Counted from the first letter of the stretch, positions 43,423 to 51,928 are shown. The stretch: DNA of 64,000 bases from UMGS1696 sp045643285 (GCA_045643285.1 JAZUKN010000057.1:1-64000); one strand, 5' to 3'. Notes: generated by a model from the letters alone, not told the origin. Made by a program: numbers and translations.

Positions 43423-43455
43423 CTGAAAACCTCCGTTTAGTTGATGAAATATCTT
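43411..43455 (-). promoter_or_regulatory. Hairpin enclosing the spoIIR ribosome site and start codon
   Basis: In the spoIIR RNA, GATGAAATATCTT read in reverse at 43455-43443 pairs with the 13 bases at 43423-43411. The arms are perfect and the loop is 19 bases. The loop holds GGAGG and the ATG lies at the base of the 3' arm. It could limit translation until opened. Confidence 0.6.
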
Positions 43456-43473
43456 TTGCTTTTATGTTCTTTT

Positions 43474-44244
43474 TTACTCATCCGCGCCGATTATTTCCGG
43501 CGGTCTTGCCGTTCTTGCGACAGACACCGGAAAAACAGTCGCCGCACCGCACGAATACAGCAGTTCCGCCGCCGTTTTCACAGTCGCGCCCGACGTTATT
43601 ATATCGTCAACGAGAATGTATTTTCCGCCGTCCTCGATCCTGTTCCGCAGTGGAATAAGTGTGCTTTCGGCGTTAATTTTTCTCTTCTCCGCCGAGAGAG
43701 TCTTCTGCTCGACGGATCTTGAGCCGCGCGCCAGTGTTCTTGCCGTCCTACAACCGAGTATTTTCGCCATTTCGGAGGCAAGCGTCTCGCTTTGGTCTAT
43801 GCCATATTTATAGAAATTCCTGTCGGAGCGCGGAGGATAAGTGATGATCCATTCCGTTATATCCTCGCCGCCGTCCGAAAAGATTCTGCCGAGTCCGCGG
43901 CATATCTCCGTCGCAAACATACGCGCGAATGCACCGCGTTCTTTCAGCGCGAATATCAGCTTTTCCGTCGCGCGGTCACTTTCTCCGAACGATTTTTCGC
44001 TTTTGTAAAACGTGAGAGAAAAGAAAGACTTTCCACCAACCGTGCGGCGTGTCACGTCCGTAAAATCAGTTCCGCAGGTGCAGTTCTGAGCGGTCTTTCC
44101 GCACACGGGACAATGCTCGAAGCATTCGCGGACGAATTTTGCGCGGCAAGAGTCGCACAGTTCTTCGCCTTTCGTGCCGTTTTCACCGCAAAGCTCGCAC
44201 CTCGGAGGTATCAGAATATCGAGTAATTTTCCGAAAAGTCCCAT
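43474..44244 (-). CDS. comF: ComF family phosphoribosyltransferase-like protein
   Basis: The 256-residue protein has an N-terminal zinc-finger-like part ('CELCGENGTKGEELCDSC' and 'CPVCGKTAQNCTC') and a C-terminal phosphoribosyltransferase fold with the PRPP motif 'ILVDDIITSGATV'. ComF proteins are linked to DNA uptake and processing of incoming DNA in competent bacteria. ATG at 44244 is preferred; a GTG four codons upstream (44256) is also possible. It lies between the Na/Pi gene's terminator and spoIIR. Confidence 0.9.
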   Translation of the reverse strand: MGLFGKLLDILIPPRCELCGENGTKGEELCDSCRAKFVRECFEHCPVCGKTAQNCTCGTDFTDVTRRTVGGKSFFSLTFYKSEKSFGESDRATEKLIFALKERGAFARMFATEICRGLGRIFSDGGEDITEWIITYPPRSDRNFYKYGIDQSETLASEMAKILGCRTARTLARGSRSVEQKTLSAEKRKINAESTLIPLRNRIEDGGKYILVDDIITSGATVKTAAELLYSCGAATVFPVSVARTARPPEIIGADE

Positions 44245-44312
44245 ATTGTCTCTCACTTCAAAAAGTCTTTTTTATATGATATACTTTTTCGGGCGTTTTT
44301 TCAATACAAAGG

Positions 44313-44352
44313 CAAAAAATAACCGGGATCCGCGGTTCTGCATTTCCCGGTT
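44313..44352 (-). terminator. Terminator after the Na/Pi cotransporter gene
   Basis: AACCGGGA (44321-44328) pairs with TCCCGGTT (44345-44352); on the minus strand ATTTTTTG follows. Confidence 0.75.
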
Positions 44353-44368
44353 TTCTGTCTGATGATTC

Positions 44369-46171
44369 TTATCTTGCCTTGATTGCGACGAGCGGATCGA
44401 AGAACTGCTTCCGTCTGTCCGCGATCTCGATATCGTAGCTTTCGTCGTGCGATTCGTGGAGGTCGTGGATGTATTCGTGGTGGTTCTTGCGGATCTCCGC
44501 GTCGTTTATTGCAAGCACACGCATTGCGATAGACGAACACTGGTCGGACGCTCTTTCAAGATATGTGAGCGTTTCGATGAAGATGATGCCCGACGTGATA
44601 GTACAGTCTCCGCTCTTGAGACGATTGATATGGTTGTCGTTGAGGTACTCTACCATATCGTCGATGACTTCTTCAAGCGGCTCGACACGCTTTGCAAGCT
44701 CTTCGTCCTGTTTCTCGAACGCTTCGACTGTAAGGTCGATTATCTCGTTCACGGCGGACAGGAGAAGACCAAGCTCGTCCACGGCGGACTGAGAGAACGT
44801 GAGCTTTTGTGAGTGGATGCTCTCGGCAAACTCGTTGATGTTCGTCGCGTAGTCGCCGATACGCTCGAAGTCCTTCGTCGTCTGGATAAGCAGGTTGATT
44901 ATCTCGTTCTGCTCCTCGGACAGCATGAGCTGAGACAGACCGAGCAGGTAGTTTTCGGATTCGTCGGTGAACGCGTCGACCTTTGCCTCGCGCGTGTTGA
45001 TCTCCTCCGTCATCTCATCGCTGTATTCGGTGAGCTGTTCTATACTCTTTTCAAAGTTGTCATGTGCAAGTCTGCCCATTTTGCCGATACCGACAGTCGT
45101 TTCGGAAATCGCCATCTGCGGGATACCGTAGAGCTTCTTGTCGAGCACGTGAACGGGGGATTTTATCGTGTTTTCTTCTTCATCGGGCTTGATTATCATA
45201 AGCGTGATCTTCACGAGCAGTCCGGTAAACGGCAGAAGAAGAACGGCTGTTATAACGTTAAAGAGCGTCTGGAAGTTTGCGATATGTCCGCTGTTGACGG
45301 TCATTCCCCACATTTCAGGGAACGCGCCGACGTTTTTGAGCACGGTCATACCGATCATAAAGAGGACAGTACCGACGACGTTGAAGATGATATGCGCGAT
45401 ACCCGTTCTCTTTGCGTCCTTTGACGAGCCGATGGCGCAGACGATAGCAGTCGTAACGCAGGTACCGATGTTGATACCCATAATAATAGGATAGATAACG
45501 TCAAACGTCATCACGCCGGTGGACGAGAGTGCCTGTAGCATACCGACCATTGCGGCGGACGACTGCGCGATTACAGTTGAGACAAATCCGACGAGAATAC
45601 CGATGAGCGGCATATCTGCGAACTTTGTTACGATCTCTTCAAATACTGGAGAGTTTGCGAGAGGCTCAACTGCCGCCGACATTGACATGATACCGGTGAA
45701 CAGTACGCCGAAACCGCAGAATATCTCTCCGACTGCCTTCGAGTTCTTCGTTTTGAGGAACATATAGAAGATGATACCGACGAACAGCGCAAGAGGTGCG
45801 AGCGTCGACGGCTTGAACAGTTCGAGAATGAAGCTGCCTCCCGAATCAATATCCATAAGGCGGATGATCTGCGCGGTGATCGTCGTACCGATGTTCGCGC
45901 CGAGGACGATCGAAACAGCCTGCTTAAGATTGAGGATCCCTGCCGCGATAAGACCGACCGTGATGACGACGGTTGCGGTCGACGACTGAATGACAGCCGT
46001 GACTATCGTACCCATAAGAACGCCCATAAAGACGTTCGACGTGACTTTCTCAAGCACCTTCTTGAGAGTTGAGCCGGATGCGTTCTTGAGTCCGGACGAC
46101 ATGATCTCCATACCGAAGAGGTACATCGAAAGCCCGCCGAGGACTGCGACTACTGTGAAAAAGATATTCAT
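44369..46171 (-). CDS. Na+/phosphate cotransporter with PhoU-like domain
   Basis: The protein has 600 residues. The N-terminal ~330 form the NptA/PNaS membrane domain, with two inverted QSS repeats ('TAVIQSSTATVV' and 'VIAQSSAAMVGM'). The C-terminal ~230 residues are a helical PhoU-like domain ('YLLGLSQLMLSEEQNEIINLLIQTTKDFERIGDYATNI'). The start is ATG 46171 with AAAGGAG; an upstream in-frame start at 46198 lacks such a site. It imports phosphate with sodium, consistent with a sodium economy suggested by the ATP synthase. A possible Pho box lies upstream. Confidence 0.92.
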   Translation of the reverse strand: MNIFFTVVAVLGGLSMYLFGMEIMSSGLKNASGSTLKKVLEKVTSNVFMGVLMGTIVTAVIQSSTATVVITVGLIAAGILNLKQAVSIVLGANIGTTITAQIIRLMDIDSGGSFILELFKPSTLAPLALFVGIIFYMFLKTKNSKAVGEIFCGFGVLFTGIMSMSAAVEPLANSPVFEEIVTKFADMPLIGILVGFVSTVIAQSSAAMVGMLQALSSTGVMTFDVIYPIIMGINIGTCVTTAIVCAIGSSKDAKRTGIAHIIFNVVGTVLFMIGMTVLKNVGAFPEMWGMTVNSGHIANFQTLFNVITAVLLLPFTGLLVKITLMIIKPDEEENTIKSPVHVLDKKLYGIPQMAISETTVGIGKMGRLAHDNFEKSIEQLTEYSDEMTEEINTREAKVDAFTDESENYLLGLSQLMLSEEQNEIINLLIQTTKDFERIGDYATNINEFAESIHSQKLTFSQSAVDELGLLLSAVNEIIDLTVEAFEKQDEELAKRVEPLEEVIDDMVEYLNDNHINRLKSGDCTITSGIIFIETLTYLERASDQCSSIAMRVLAINDAEIRKNHHEYIHDLHESHDESYDIEIADRRKQFFDPLVAIKAR

Positions 46172-46327
46172 TTTTTCTCCTTTTTTGGGACGGCGCACTT
46201 CTTTTTGCGGTCATACTTCCGTACGCGCGTATCTCACCGTGCGCGAACCGCTCCGCCGTTCCTGTTTTTAATCCAATTTTCGACAAATAAATAATATCAA
46301 AAAATTATGAACACTTTTTGTGCGAAT

Positions 46328-46344
46328 TATTAACTTTGTGTTAA
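46328..46344 (-). promoter_or_regulatory. Possible PhoP box upstream of the Na/Pi cotransporter
   Basis: TTAACA (46344-46339), five bases, TTAATA (46333-46328) resembles the direct-repeat TT(A/T)ACA-N5 boxes bound by Gram-positive PhoP. Only two units are seen, about 160 bases before the gene. Confidence 0.3.
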
Positions 46345-46401
46345 ATGATCTCATCCAAAGCCTCGTAAAACGCACCCTTGAAAGCGCTGCCATGACTGTT
46401 A

Positions 46402-46430
46402 TTGACAAACCGGACGTGCGGTGATATAAT
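46402..46430 (+). promoter_or_regulatory. Promoter of the GreA-like gene
   Basis: TTGACA (46402-46407), a 17-base spacer and TATAAT (46425-46430), a perfect consensus 45 bases before the start. Confidence 0.87.
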
Positions 46431-46474
46431 ACTGTTTACATCAGTGATTCATAATGATTCGGAGGCAAACGAAT

Positions 46475-46975
46475 ATGCCCTCACATGAGCTTACGGAAGT
46501 TGAGATCAGCAAAATAAAAGAAGAAATACTCCACCGCCAGACTGTGCTGACACCGCAGTACATCGCCGAGGTACAGCGTACCCGCGCGCTCGGAGACTTA
46601 TCCGAAAACGACGAATACCGCACGGCAAAAAGAGAGCTGAACCGCAACTATTCTCGCATCAGATACTTAAACAACATCCTCGACAACGCAGTCGTCGTCA
46701 GCTACTCGTCGGAAGCGGACTCTGTCGGTCTTTTCGATCATGTAACGCTATGGAACGAAGAGGACGAGGAAGAAACGACTATAACCCTCACGACTCCTCT
46801 CCGCAACGACGTTCTCGCAGGACTTATCTCAAAGGAATCTCCACTCGGTGCGGCTATAATCGGTCACAAGGTCGGCGACAGAGTCGAGATAAAAGTGAAC
46901 GAAAAGTATTCGTACTTCGTCGAGATCAAGGCTATCGAAAAAGGCTCGGACGACTCGGGCGCATTCATCAACTGA
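46475..46975 (+). CDS. GreA/GreB family transcription elongation factor
   Basis: The 166-residue protein has an N-terminal coiled-coil with the signature 'GDLSENDEYRTAKRELNRN', whose acidic tip residues promote transcript cleavage in paused RNA polymerase. The C-terminal FKBP-like domain has 'ISKESPLGAAIIGHKVGDRVEI'. The ATG at 46475 has GGAGG nine bases before it, better than the ATG at 46454. The divergence of the C-terminal part suggests this may be a second Gre-like factor rather than the housekeeping greA. Confidence 0.88.
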   Translation: MPSHELTEVEISKIKEEILHRQTVLTPQYIAEVQRTRALGDLSENDEYRTAKRELNRNYSRIRYLNNILDNAVVVSYSSEADSVGLFDHVTLWNEEDEEETTITLTTPLRNDVLAGLISKESPLGAAIIGHKVGDRVEIKVNEKYSYFVEIKAIEKGSDDSGAFIN

Positions 46976-46985
46976 AAAAACAAGG

Positions 46986-47009
46986 AATATCACGCGCTGT
47001 CGTGATATT
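46986..47009 (+). other. Hairpin between the GreA-like and decarboxylase-like genes
   Basis: AATATCACG and CGTGATATT (9-bp perfect arms) around a 6-base loop, followed by TTCTG. It may be a partial terminator or attenuator; the T-run is weak. Confidence 0.5.
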
Positions 47010-47043
47010 TTCTGTAAATCGGGAAGAAAGGACGGCTGCACAG

Positions 47044-48408
47044 GTGAAACTGTACGATTTTCTGAAAAAACAGGGCGAGAACGGCAGAATACCGTTCCAC
47101 ATGCCGGGACACATGAGAAAAAAGTTCCCGTATCTCGTCGGCGAAGATATTGATTTCACCGAGATCGACGGGCTTGACGACCTGCACGCACCGGACGGGA
47201 TCCTCTGCGACGCAATGGACAACGCCGCGCGTGTTTTCGGTGCGCGGAAAGCGTTCTTTCTCGTCGGCGGTTCGACTGTCGGCATTCTTTCCGCAATTTA
47301 CGCAGTCGCAAACGGCGGAAAAACAGTCGTCGCCGCTCGCAACTGCCACAAGTCCGTCTACAACGCGCTGACGTTGACCGGATCAAAAGTGAAATACATC
47401 TACCCCGAACGGCACCCTCTCGGATTCTCGCTTGAAATCACGCCGCAGTCGGTAAAAGCGGCACTCGCTGAGACGCCCGACACCGCCGCTGTGATCATTA
47501 CCTCTCCGACGTACGACGGAGTGGTAAGCGACATAAAATCAATAGCTGAAATCTGCCACGAGAGCGGCGTTCCGCTCATCGTAGACGCGGCGCACGGCGC
47601 ACATCTCGGCTTTCTCGACGAACGTGTTCCCTCTCCCGTAAAATGCGGCGCGGACATTGTCGTAACGAGTCTGCACAAAACGATGCCGTCGCTCACACAG
47701 ACAGGACTGCTTCTGCTCTCCGGCGATTTTGCGGATGAAGAAAAGATCGCGTCCTCACTCGGCATATTTGAAACCTCCAGCCCGTCGTATATTCTCATGG
47801 CATCTATCGACGGTTGTGTCCGCTCTTACGGAGACGTGCGGTTGTTCTCCGACTGGCACGAACGCCTTGAAAAGATTCGCCGGGCGGCTGAGAACACCGC
47901 AGTCACGCTGACGGTGCCGCAGTCGTTCGCGTTTGACGAAAGCAAGCTGATCGTCTCGTCAGACGGCTACACGGGCGCGGAGATTGCCGGAATACTCAGA
48001 GAAAAACACAATATCGAGCCTGAAATGGTGTCGGAAAACTACGTTCTTCTGCTGACGGGCGCAGGGCTGGGAGACGCACAGGTGAACGCAGTCTCGGAGT
48101 TCTTTGCGTCACTTCCGAGGAAAAGCGGAAATGTTCTACATTTGTCAAGTAACACTCCCGTATGCGAAAGCGTGATGACGATGGCAGAAGCCGGCGTGCG
48201 CGAAAGCGAAGAAATACAGGCGTCTGCGGCAGTCGGACGTATATCAGCCGATATGCTGACGCCGTATCCGCCGGGTATCCCGCTCGTCGTTCCCGGAGAA
48301 GTCATTTCTTCTACAGCTGTAGAATATATAGAAAAACTGTACGCCGAGGGCACAAAGATCGTCACGCCGCGCGGTCATTATGACGGCAAGATCCGCGTTC
48401 TGCGGTAA
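47044..48408 (+). CDS. Orn/Lys/Arg decarboxylase-like PLP enzyme, GTG start
   Basis: The 454-residue fold-type I PLP enzyme has 'FHMPGHMRKKFP', 'FFLVGGSTVGILSAI', 'IVDAAHGAHLGF' and the PLP lysine at ~212 in 'SLHKTMPSLTQTG'. It is a short version of the YaaO/SpeA-like decarboxylase group, with the C-terminal domain ('LTPYPPGIPLVVPGE') reduced. It probably decarboxylates arginine, lysine or ornithine to a polyamine precursor, but the substrate is not fixed by the sequence. GTG at 47044 follows an AAAGGA site. The longer open frame reaching into the Gre gene is not coding. Confidence 0.87.
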   Translation: MKLYDFLKKQGENGRIPFHMPGHMRKKFPYLVGEDIDFTEIDGLDDLHAPDGILCDAMDNAARVFGARKAFFLVGGSTVGILSAIYAVANGGKTVVAARNCHKSVYNALTLTGSKVKYIYPERHPLGFSLEITPQSVKAALAETPDTAAVIITSPTYDGVVSDIKSIAEICHESGVPLIVDAAHGAHLGFLDERVPSPVKCGADIVVTSLHKTMPSLTQTGLLLLSGDFADEEKIASSLGIFETSSPSYILMASIDGCVRSYGDVRLFSDWHERLEKIRRAAENTAVTLTVPQSFAFDESKLIVSSDGYTGAEIAGILREKHNIEPEMVSENYVLLLTGAGLGDAQVNAVSEFFASLPRKSGNVLHLSSNTPVCESVMTMAEAGVRESEEIQASAAVGRISADMLTPYPPGIPLVVPGEVISSTAVEYIEKLYAEGTKIVTPRGHYDGKIRVLR

Positions 48409-48456
48409 AAATACAGAATTTTCCGAATAAATATTATTAAAAATTGCCCGTTTCCC

Positions 48457-48485
48457 TTGAAATGGCGGCGTAATAAGTGTATAAT
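48457..48485 (+). promoter_or_regulatory. glnN promoter
   Basis: TTGAAA (48457-48462), a 17-base spacer and TATAAT (48480-48485), about 30 bases before the glnN start. Confidence 0.8.
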
Positions 48486-48516
48486 TATAAATCATTTTAA
48501 CTTATCGGTGGTTTTT

Positions 48517-50613
48517 ATGGAAACTGTAACGGAATACTTCGGCTTGCTGACATTCAACGACAAAGCGATGCGCGAATATCTGCCCGAAGAAATATACGTC
48601 TCACTGAAAAAGACGATAGACGAAGGCAAGCGGCTCAACGCAACTATCGCAGACGCAGTCGCAAACGCAATGAAAGACTGGGCTATCGAGCGCGGATGCA
48701 CACACTTCACGCACTGGTTCCAGCCGCTCACCGGCATCACCGCCGAAAAGCACGACAGCTTCATCACACCCGTAAGCGACGGCACTGTTATTATGGAGTT
48801 TTCGGGAAAAGAGCTTGTGAGCGGTGAATCCGATGCGTCGTCGTTCCCGTCGGGCGGACTGCGCGCGACATTTGAAGCGAGAGGCTACACCGCGTGGGAC
48901 CCGACATCGTACGCTTTTATCAAGGACAAGACGCTATGCATCCCGACGGCGTTCTGCTCGTTCGGCGGAGAGGCGCTCGACAAGAAAACTCCCCTGCTCC
49001 GCTCAATGGAGGCGATCAACACAGAGGCACTCCGCATTCTGAAGCTGTTCGATCCCGAAACGGACGTAGAATGTGTCCGCACGAGCGTGGGAGCCGAGCA
49101 GGAATATTTTCTCGTACCGAAAGAGCTGTACGACAAGCGGCTCGATCTGATAATCACGGGGCGCACGCTGTTCGGTGCAAAGCCGCCGAAAGGACAGGAG
49201 CTTGACGATCACTACTTCGGCGCAATAAAGCCGCGTATCGAAGCGTACATGAAAGAGCTTGACACGGAGCTTTGGAAGCTCGGGATCCCGGCGAAGACCG
49301 AACACAACGAAACGGCACCGGCTCAGCACGAGCTTGCACCCGTATTCTGCCAGGCGAATATTGCGACGGATCACAACCAGCTCATGATGGAGATCATGAA
49401 AAAGGTCGCAAAGCGGCACGGGCTTGTATGTCTTCTGCACTCAAAGCCGTTCGCAGGCGTAAACGGCTCCGGCAAGCACAACAACTGGTCGATCTCAACA
49501 AACACCGGCGTGAATCTCCTGAAGCCGGGTGAAACACCGCACGAGAACGCGCAGTTTCTTCTGTTCCTCTGCGCTGTCATCAAGGCGGTCGACGATTATC
49601 AGGATCTTCTCCGTATCAGTGCGGCGAATGCCGGAAACGATCACCGTCTCGGCGCGTCCGAAGCACCGCCGGCAATAGTCTCGATTTTCCTCGGAGACGA
49701 GCTGACAGCCGTCCTCGAAGCACTTGAAACGGATTCTCACTACGACGCACGTGAAAAAACACAGCTCACGCTCGGCGTTGACGTTCTGCCGAAATTCCCG
49801 AAGGACAACACAGACAGAAACAGAACTTCCCCGTTCGCGTTCACCGGAAACAAATTTGAGTTCCGTATGCTCGGTGCCGCCGACTCGATAGCCGACTGCA
49901 ATACCGTGCTGAACACTGCGGTTGCGGAATCACTCAGAGAGTTTGCGGACATCCTCGAAAAAGCCGACGACTTCGGAAAAGCCCTGAACCTGCTCATCCG
50001 CGACACCGTAAAGGCGCACAAGAGGATCATTTTCAACGGCAACGGCTACGGCGAAGAATGGGTAAAAGAGGCAACAGAGGTCCGCGGACTGATGAATCTG
50101 CCGACGACACCGGACGCACTGCCGCACTTTATTGACGAAAAGAACATACGGCTCTTTACCTCACACGGTGTGTTCACGGAAGCCGAAATGCGCTCACGGT
50201 ATGAGATAATGCTCGAAAACTACACGAAGACCGTCCGCATCGAAGCCGCGACGATGGTCGATATGGTATACAAGCAGATTTTGCCTGCAACCACGGCATA
50301 CGCAAAAGAGATCGGCGAATGTGCGGCGGCAAAGAAGTCCGTCGGTATCAACAATGTTGCATACGAGACGGAAATGCTCGGCAAGCTGTCGTCTCTTTCG
50401 GAGATGATCTACAAAAACGCCGAAAAGCTCCGCGACGCGACGGATGAAACGTCGGACGTAAAGGACACCGCTTCCCGTGCAGTCTGCGTAAAGGAAAAGG
50501 TCATCCCTGCGATGAAATCTCTCCGCGCGGTCTCGGACGAAGCCGAATTCATCACGGCGGAAAAATTCTGGCAGTACCCGAACTACGCGGCACTTATGTA
50601 CGCACTGCAATAA
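48517..50613 (+). CDS. glnN: Glutamine synthetase type III
   Basis: The 698-residue enzyme makes glutamine from glutamate, ammonia and ATP. Type III marks are the N-terminal domain ('THFTHWFQPLTGITAEKHDSF') and 'SSFPSGGLRATFEARGYTAWDP'. The catalytic core has 'GAEQEYFLV', 'NETAPAQHELAPVF', 'GVNGSGKHNNWS' and 'NRTSPFAFTGNKFEFRMLGA'. The length (~700) separates it from the ~450-residue type I. The ribosome site (GGTGG) is weak. No nitrogen regulator or riboswitch is seen upstream. Confidence 0.96.
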   Translation: METVTEYFGLLTFNDKAMREYLPEEIYVSLKKTIDEGKRLNATIADAVANAMKDWAIERGCTHFTHWFQPLTGITAEKHDSFITPVSDGTVIMEFSGKELVSGESDASSFPSGGLRATFEARGYTAWDPTSYAFIKDKTLCIPTAFCSFGGEALDKKTPLLRSMEAINTEALRILKLFDPETDVECVRTSVGAEQEYFLVPKELYDKRLDLIITGRTLFGAKPPKGQELDDHYFGAIKPRIEAYMKELDTELWKLGIPAKTEHNETAPAQHELAPVFCQANIATDHNQLMMEIMKKVAKRHGLVCLLHSKPFAGVNGSGKHNNWSISTNTGVNLLKPGETPHENAQFLLFLCAVIKAVDDYQDLLRISAANAGNDHRLGASEAPPAIVSIFLGDELTAVLEALETDSHYDAREKTQLTLGVDVLPKFPKDNTDRNRTSPFAFTGNKFEFRMLGAADSIADCNTVLNTAVAESLREFADILEKADDFGKALNLLIRDTVKAHKRIIFNGNGYGEEWVKEATEVRGLMNLPTTPDALPHFIDEKNIRLFTSHGVFTEAEMRSRYEIMLENYTKTVRIEAATMVDMVYKQILPATTAYAKEIGECAAAKKSVGINNVAYETEMLGKLSSLSEMIYKNAEKLRDATDETSDVKDTASRAVCVKEKVIPAMKSLRAVSDEAEFITAEKFWQYPNYAALMYALQ

Positions 50614-50623
50614 AAGTGAAGAT

Positions 50624-50700
50624 GTGACTTCGTCACAGTGAAGTTTGCCTTCGGCAAGTGATGTTCGGCTTCGCCGAATGATGTTTTCATACTTCGTATG
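50624..50700. repeat. Micro-hairpin array with TTC loops (left half)
   Basis: GTGAC-ttc-GTCAC, TTGCC-ttc-GGCAA, TTCGGC-ttc-GCCGAA and TTTCATAC-ttc-GTATGAAA are separated by ATGAT-like spacers. The loops are all TTC. Confidence 0.75.
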
Positions 50701-50706
50701 AAAGTT

Positions 50707-50748
50707 AAGGAAGAAAAAACGTAACACGGTTACGTTTTTTCAAATAAA
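50707..50748. repeat. Solo terminal hairpin of the MITE-like family, acting as terminator
   Basis: AAGGAAGAAAAAACGTAAC-acg-GTTACGTTTTTTCAAATAA matches the left end of the element at 34242. The 12-bp stem (50714-50725 with 50729-50740) ends in T6, so it is also a good terminator for glnN. Confidence 0.6.
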
Positions 50749-50754
50749 CAAAAC

Positions 50755-50786
50755 AAAAAATCTGTATCGGAAGATACAGATTTTTT
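50755..50786. terminator. Strong bidirectional terminator between glnN and the M23 gene
   Basis: AAAAAATCTGTATC (50755-50768) pairs perfectly with GATACAGATTTTTT (50773-50786) around GGAA. Confidence 0.92.
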
Positions 50787-50804
50787 TACATTAACTGCGC
50801 GGAG

Positions 50805-50876
50805 CACATCATAACTTGCCGAAGGCAATCATCACTTCACGAAGTGAATCATCACTGCTCACTGTGACGTAGTCAC
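50805..50876. repeat. Micro-hairpin array with GAA loops (right half, inverted)
   Basis: CTTGCC-gaa-GGCAA, ACTTCAC-gaa-GTGAA and GTGAC-gta-GTCAC are separated by ATCATC. It is the reverse-oriented counterpart of 50624-50700, so the two arrays flank the terminators symmetrically. Confidence 0.7.
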
Positions 50877-50882
50877 TTTTCC

Positions 50883-51689
50883 TCAGTCTTCGACTAAATC
50901 CTTGAGGAACACTACCTCGACGTATTCCGCAGGGTCTTTCGCCTCTCCGTTTACCGAAAGCTCAAAGTGAACGTGGTCTTCTTCGCCGCTTTCGATCAGT
51001 GCGGTGTCGCCCGATACGCCGATAACGTCACCTTTTGCAACAGTGTCACCGACTGCGTGCATCGAAAGCGTCTCTTCGGCAAGTCCCTTATATTTCGTCT
51101 CGGAACCTCCGGAGTGGGAAACCGCAACCGTCACGCCCATCATCGGATCGTCGTAAACTTCGCTTATCACGCCGTCAGCCGCCGCGCAGACCGGTGTTCC
51201 TGCCGATGCCGCAAAATCAAGTCCGCCATGCGTGCGGTAGTCGTTCATCGTGTACGAAAAAACGGGAGTCGCAAGGCTCGCGCCCTTTATAACGATAGAA
51301 TCTACCGGTGCGATGAAGCTCGGCAATACGTCTTCTGCAATTACTTCAACCGTTTCTTCCGGCTCTGCGTCCGTCTTTTCAGTGGGCTTTGTCTCTTTCG
51401 ACGGCTTAGACGGCTCGTCCGGCTTTACTTCGGGTGTTGTCTTGCCTTTTTCGTCGGTCTTGTTCTCTTTTTCGGTCTTTACGTCCGTTTCGGGAGTCTG
51501 AGTATCTGTGTTTTCGGTCTTGTTTTCTTCCGACTGCTCCGTCTGCTTCTCAAGCGGAGGATTTTCTTCCGATTTTCTCTTGTTCGCGCTTCCCGTAACA
51601 CCGACGAGAACGGCGGACGACGCGAGGATCACCACAAGTGCTCCGAGGAGGAGTTTATTCTGTTTGTTTACTGACGTATTGTTTGCCAT
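50883..51689 (-). CDS. SpoIIQ-like membrane-anchored M23 peptidase-family protein
   Basis: The 268-residue protein has one membrane helix (~13-33). A long Glu/Lys/Thr/Pro linker (~35-115) follows, then a LytM/M23 domain (~125-260) with 'THGGLDFAASAGTPVCAAADG' and 'DHVHFELSV'. The zinc-site His and Asp of the first motif and the HxH of the second are kept, so it may be an active endopeptidase. Bacillus SpoIIQ has lost this; clostridial versions keep it. Topology, length and a possible forespore-type promoter suggest SpoIIQ, the engulfment partner of SpoIIIAH. An ordinary cell-wall endopeptidase is the alternative. The start is ATG 51689 with AAAGG upstream. Confidence 0.8.
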   Translation of the reverse strand: MANNTSVNKQNKLLLGALVVILASSAVLVGVTGSANKRKSEENPPLEKQTEQSEENKTENTDTQTPETDVKTEKENKTDEKGKTTPEVKPDEPSKPSKETKPTEKTDAEPEETVEVIAEDVLPSFIAPVDSIVIKGASLATPVFSYTMNDYRTHGGLDFAASAGTPVCAAADGVISEVYDDPMMGVTVAVSHSGGSETKYKGLAEETLSMHAVGDTVAKGDVIGVSGDTALIESGEEDHVHFELSVNGEAKDPAEYVEVVFLKDLVED

Positions 51690-51730
51690 ATCTTTACCTT
51701 TCTTTTTGATGCGTATTTGTCTCACGCCTT

Positions 51731-51759
51731 TATTTTTGCCACGGGAAGATTTTTTATAC
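51731..51759 (-). promoter_or_regulatory. Possible sigma-F/G-type promoter of the M23 gene
   Basis: On the minus strand, GTATA (51759-51755), a 14-base spacer and GGCAAAAATA (51740-51731) resembles the forespore pattern GYATA...GGNNANAMTR. The spacer is at the short end, so this is tentative. Confidence 0.35.
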
Positions 51760-51850
51760 AGCAGAAAAATATTTTTCACCGAAAAGGTTGTACTTCCCTG
51801 CTTTTCCTCATAATATATCGTACAGTCACGCCTGTCCGATAACCGTGCGC

Positions 51851-51879
51851 TTGATTTTTTCTCCCCGATATGATAGAAT
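51851..51879 (+). promoter_or_regulatory. Promoter of the GHL10-amidase fusion gene
   Basis: TTGATT (51851-51856), a 17-base spacer and TAGAAT (51874-51879), 49 bases before the start. Confidence 0.55.
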
Positions 51880-51928
51880 ATTGTCGTAAAACCGCGATAC
51901 TCGTGATACCCCACGAAAGGATAACACA

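Noticed and set aside
46750..47043. 98-codon extension of the decarboxylase frame into the GreA-like gene
   Set aside because: It overlaps the Gre gene in another frame and includes the intergenic hairpin; homology begins at the GTG at 47044.
48409..48516. Riboswitch or glutamine RNA motif before glnN
   Set aside because: The leader after the promoter is only about 25-30 bases, too short for a structured aptamer.
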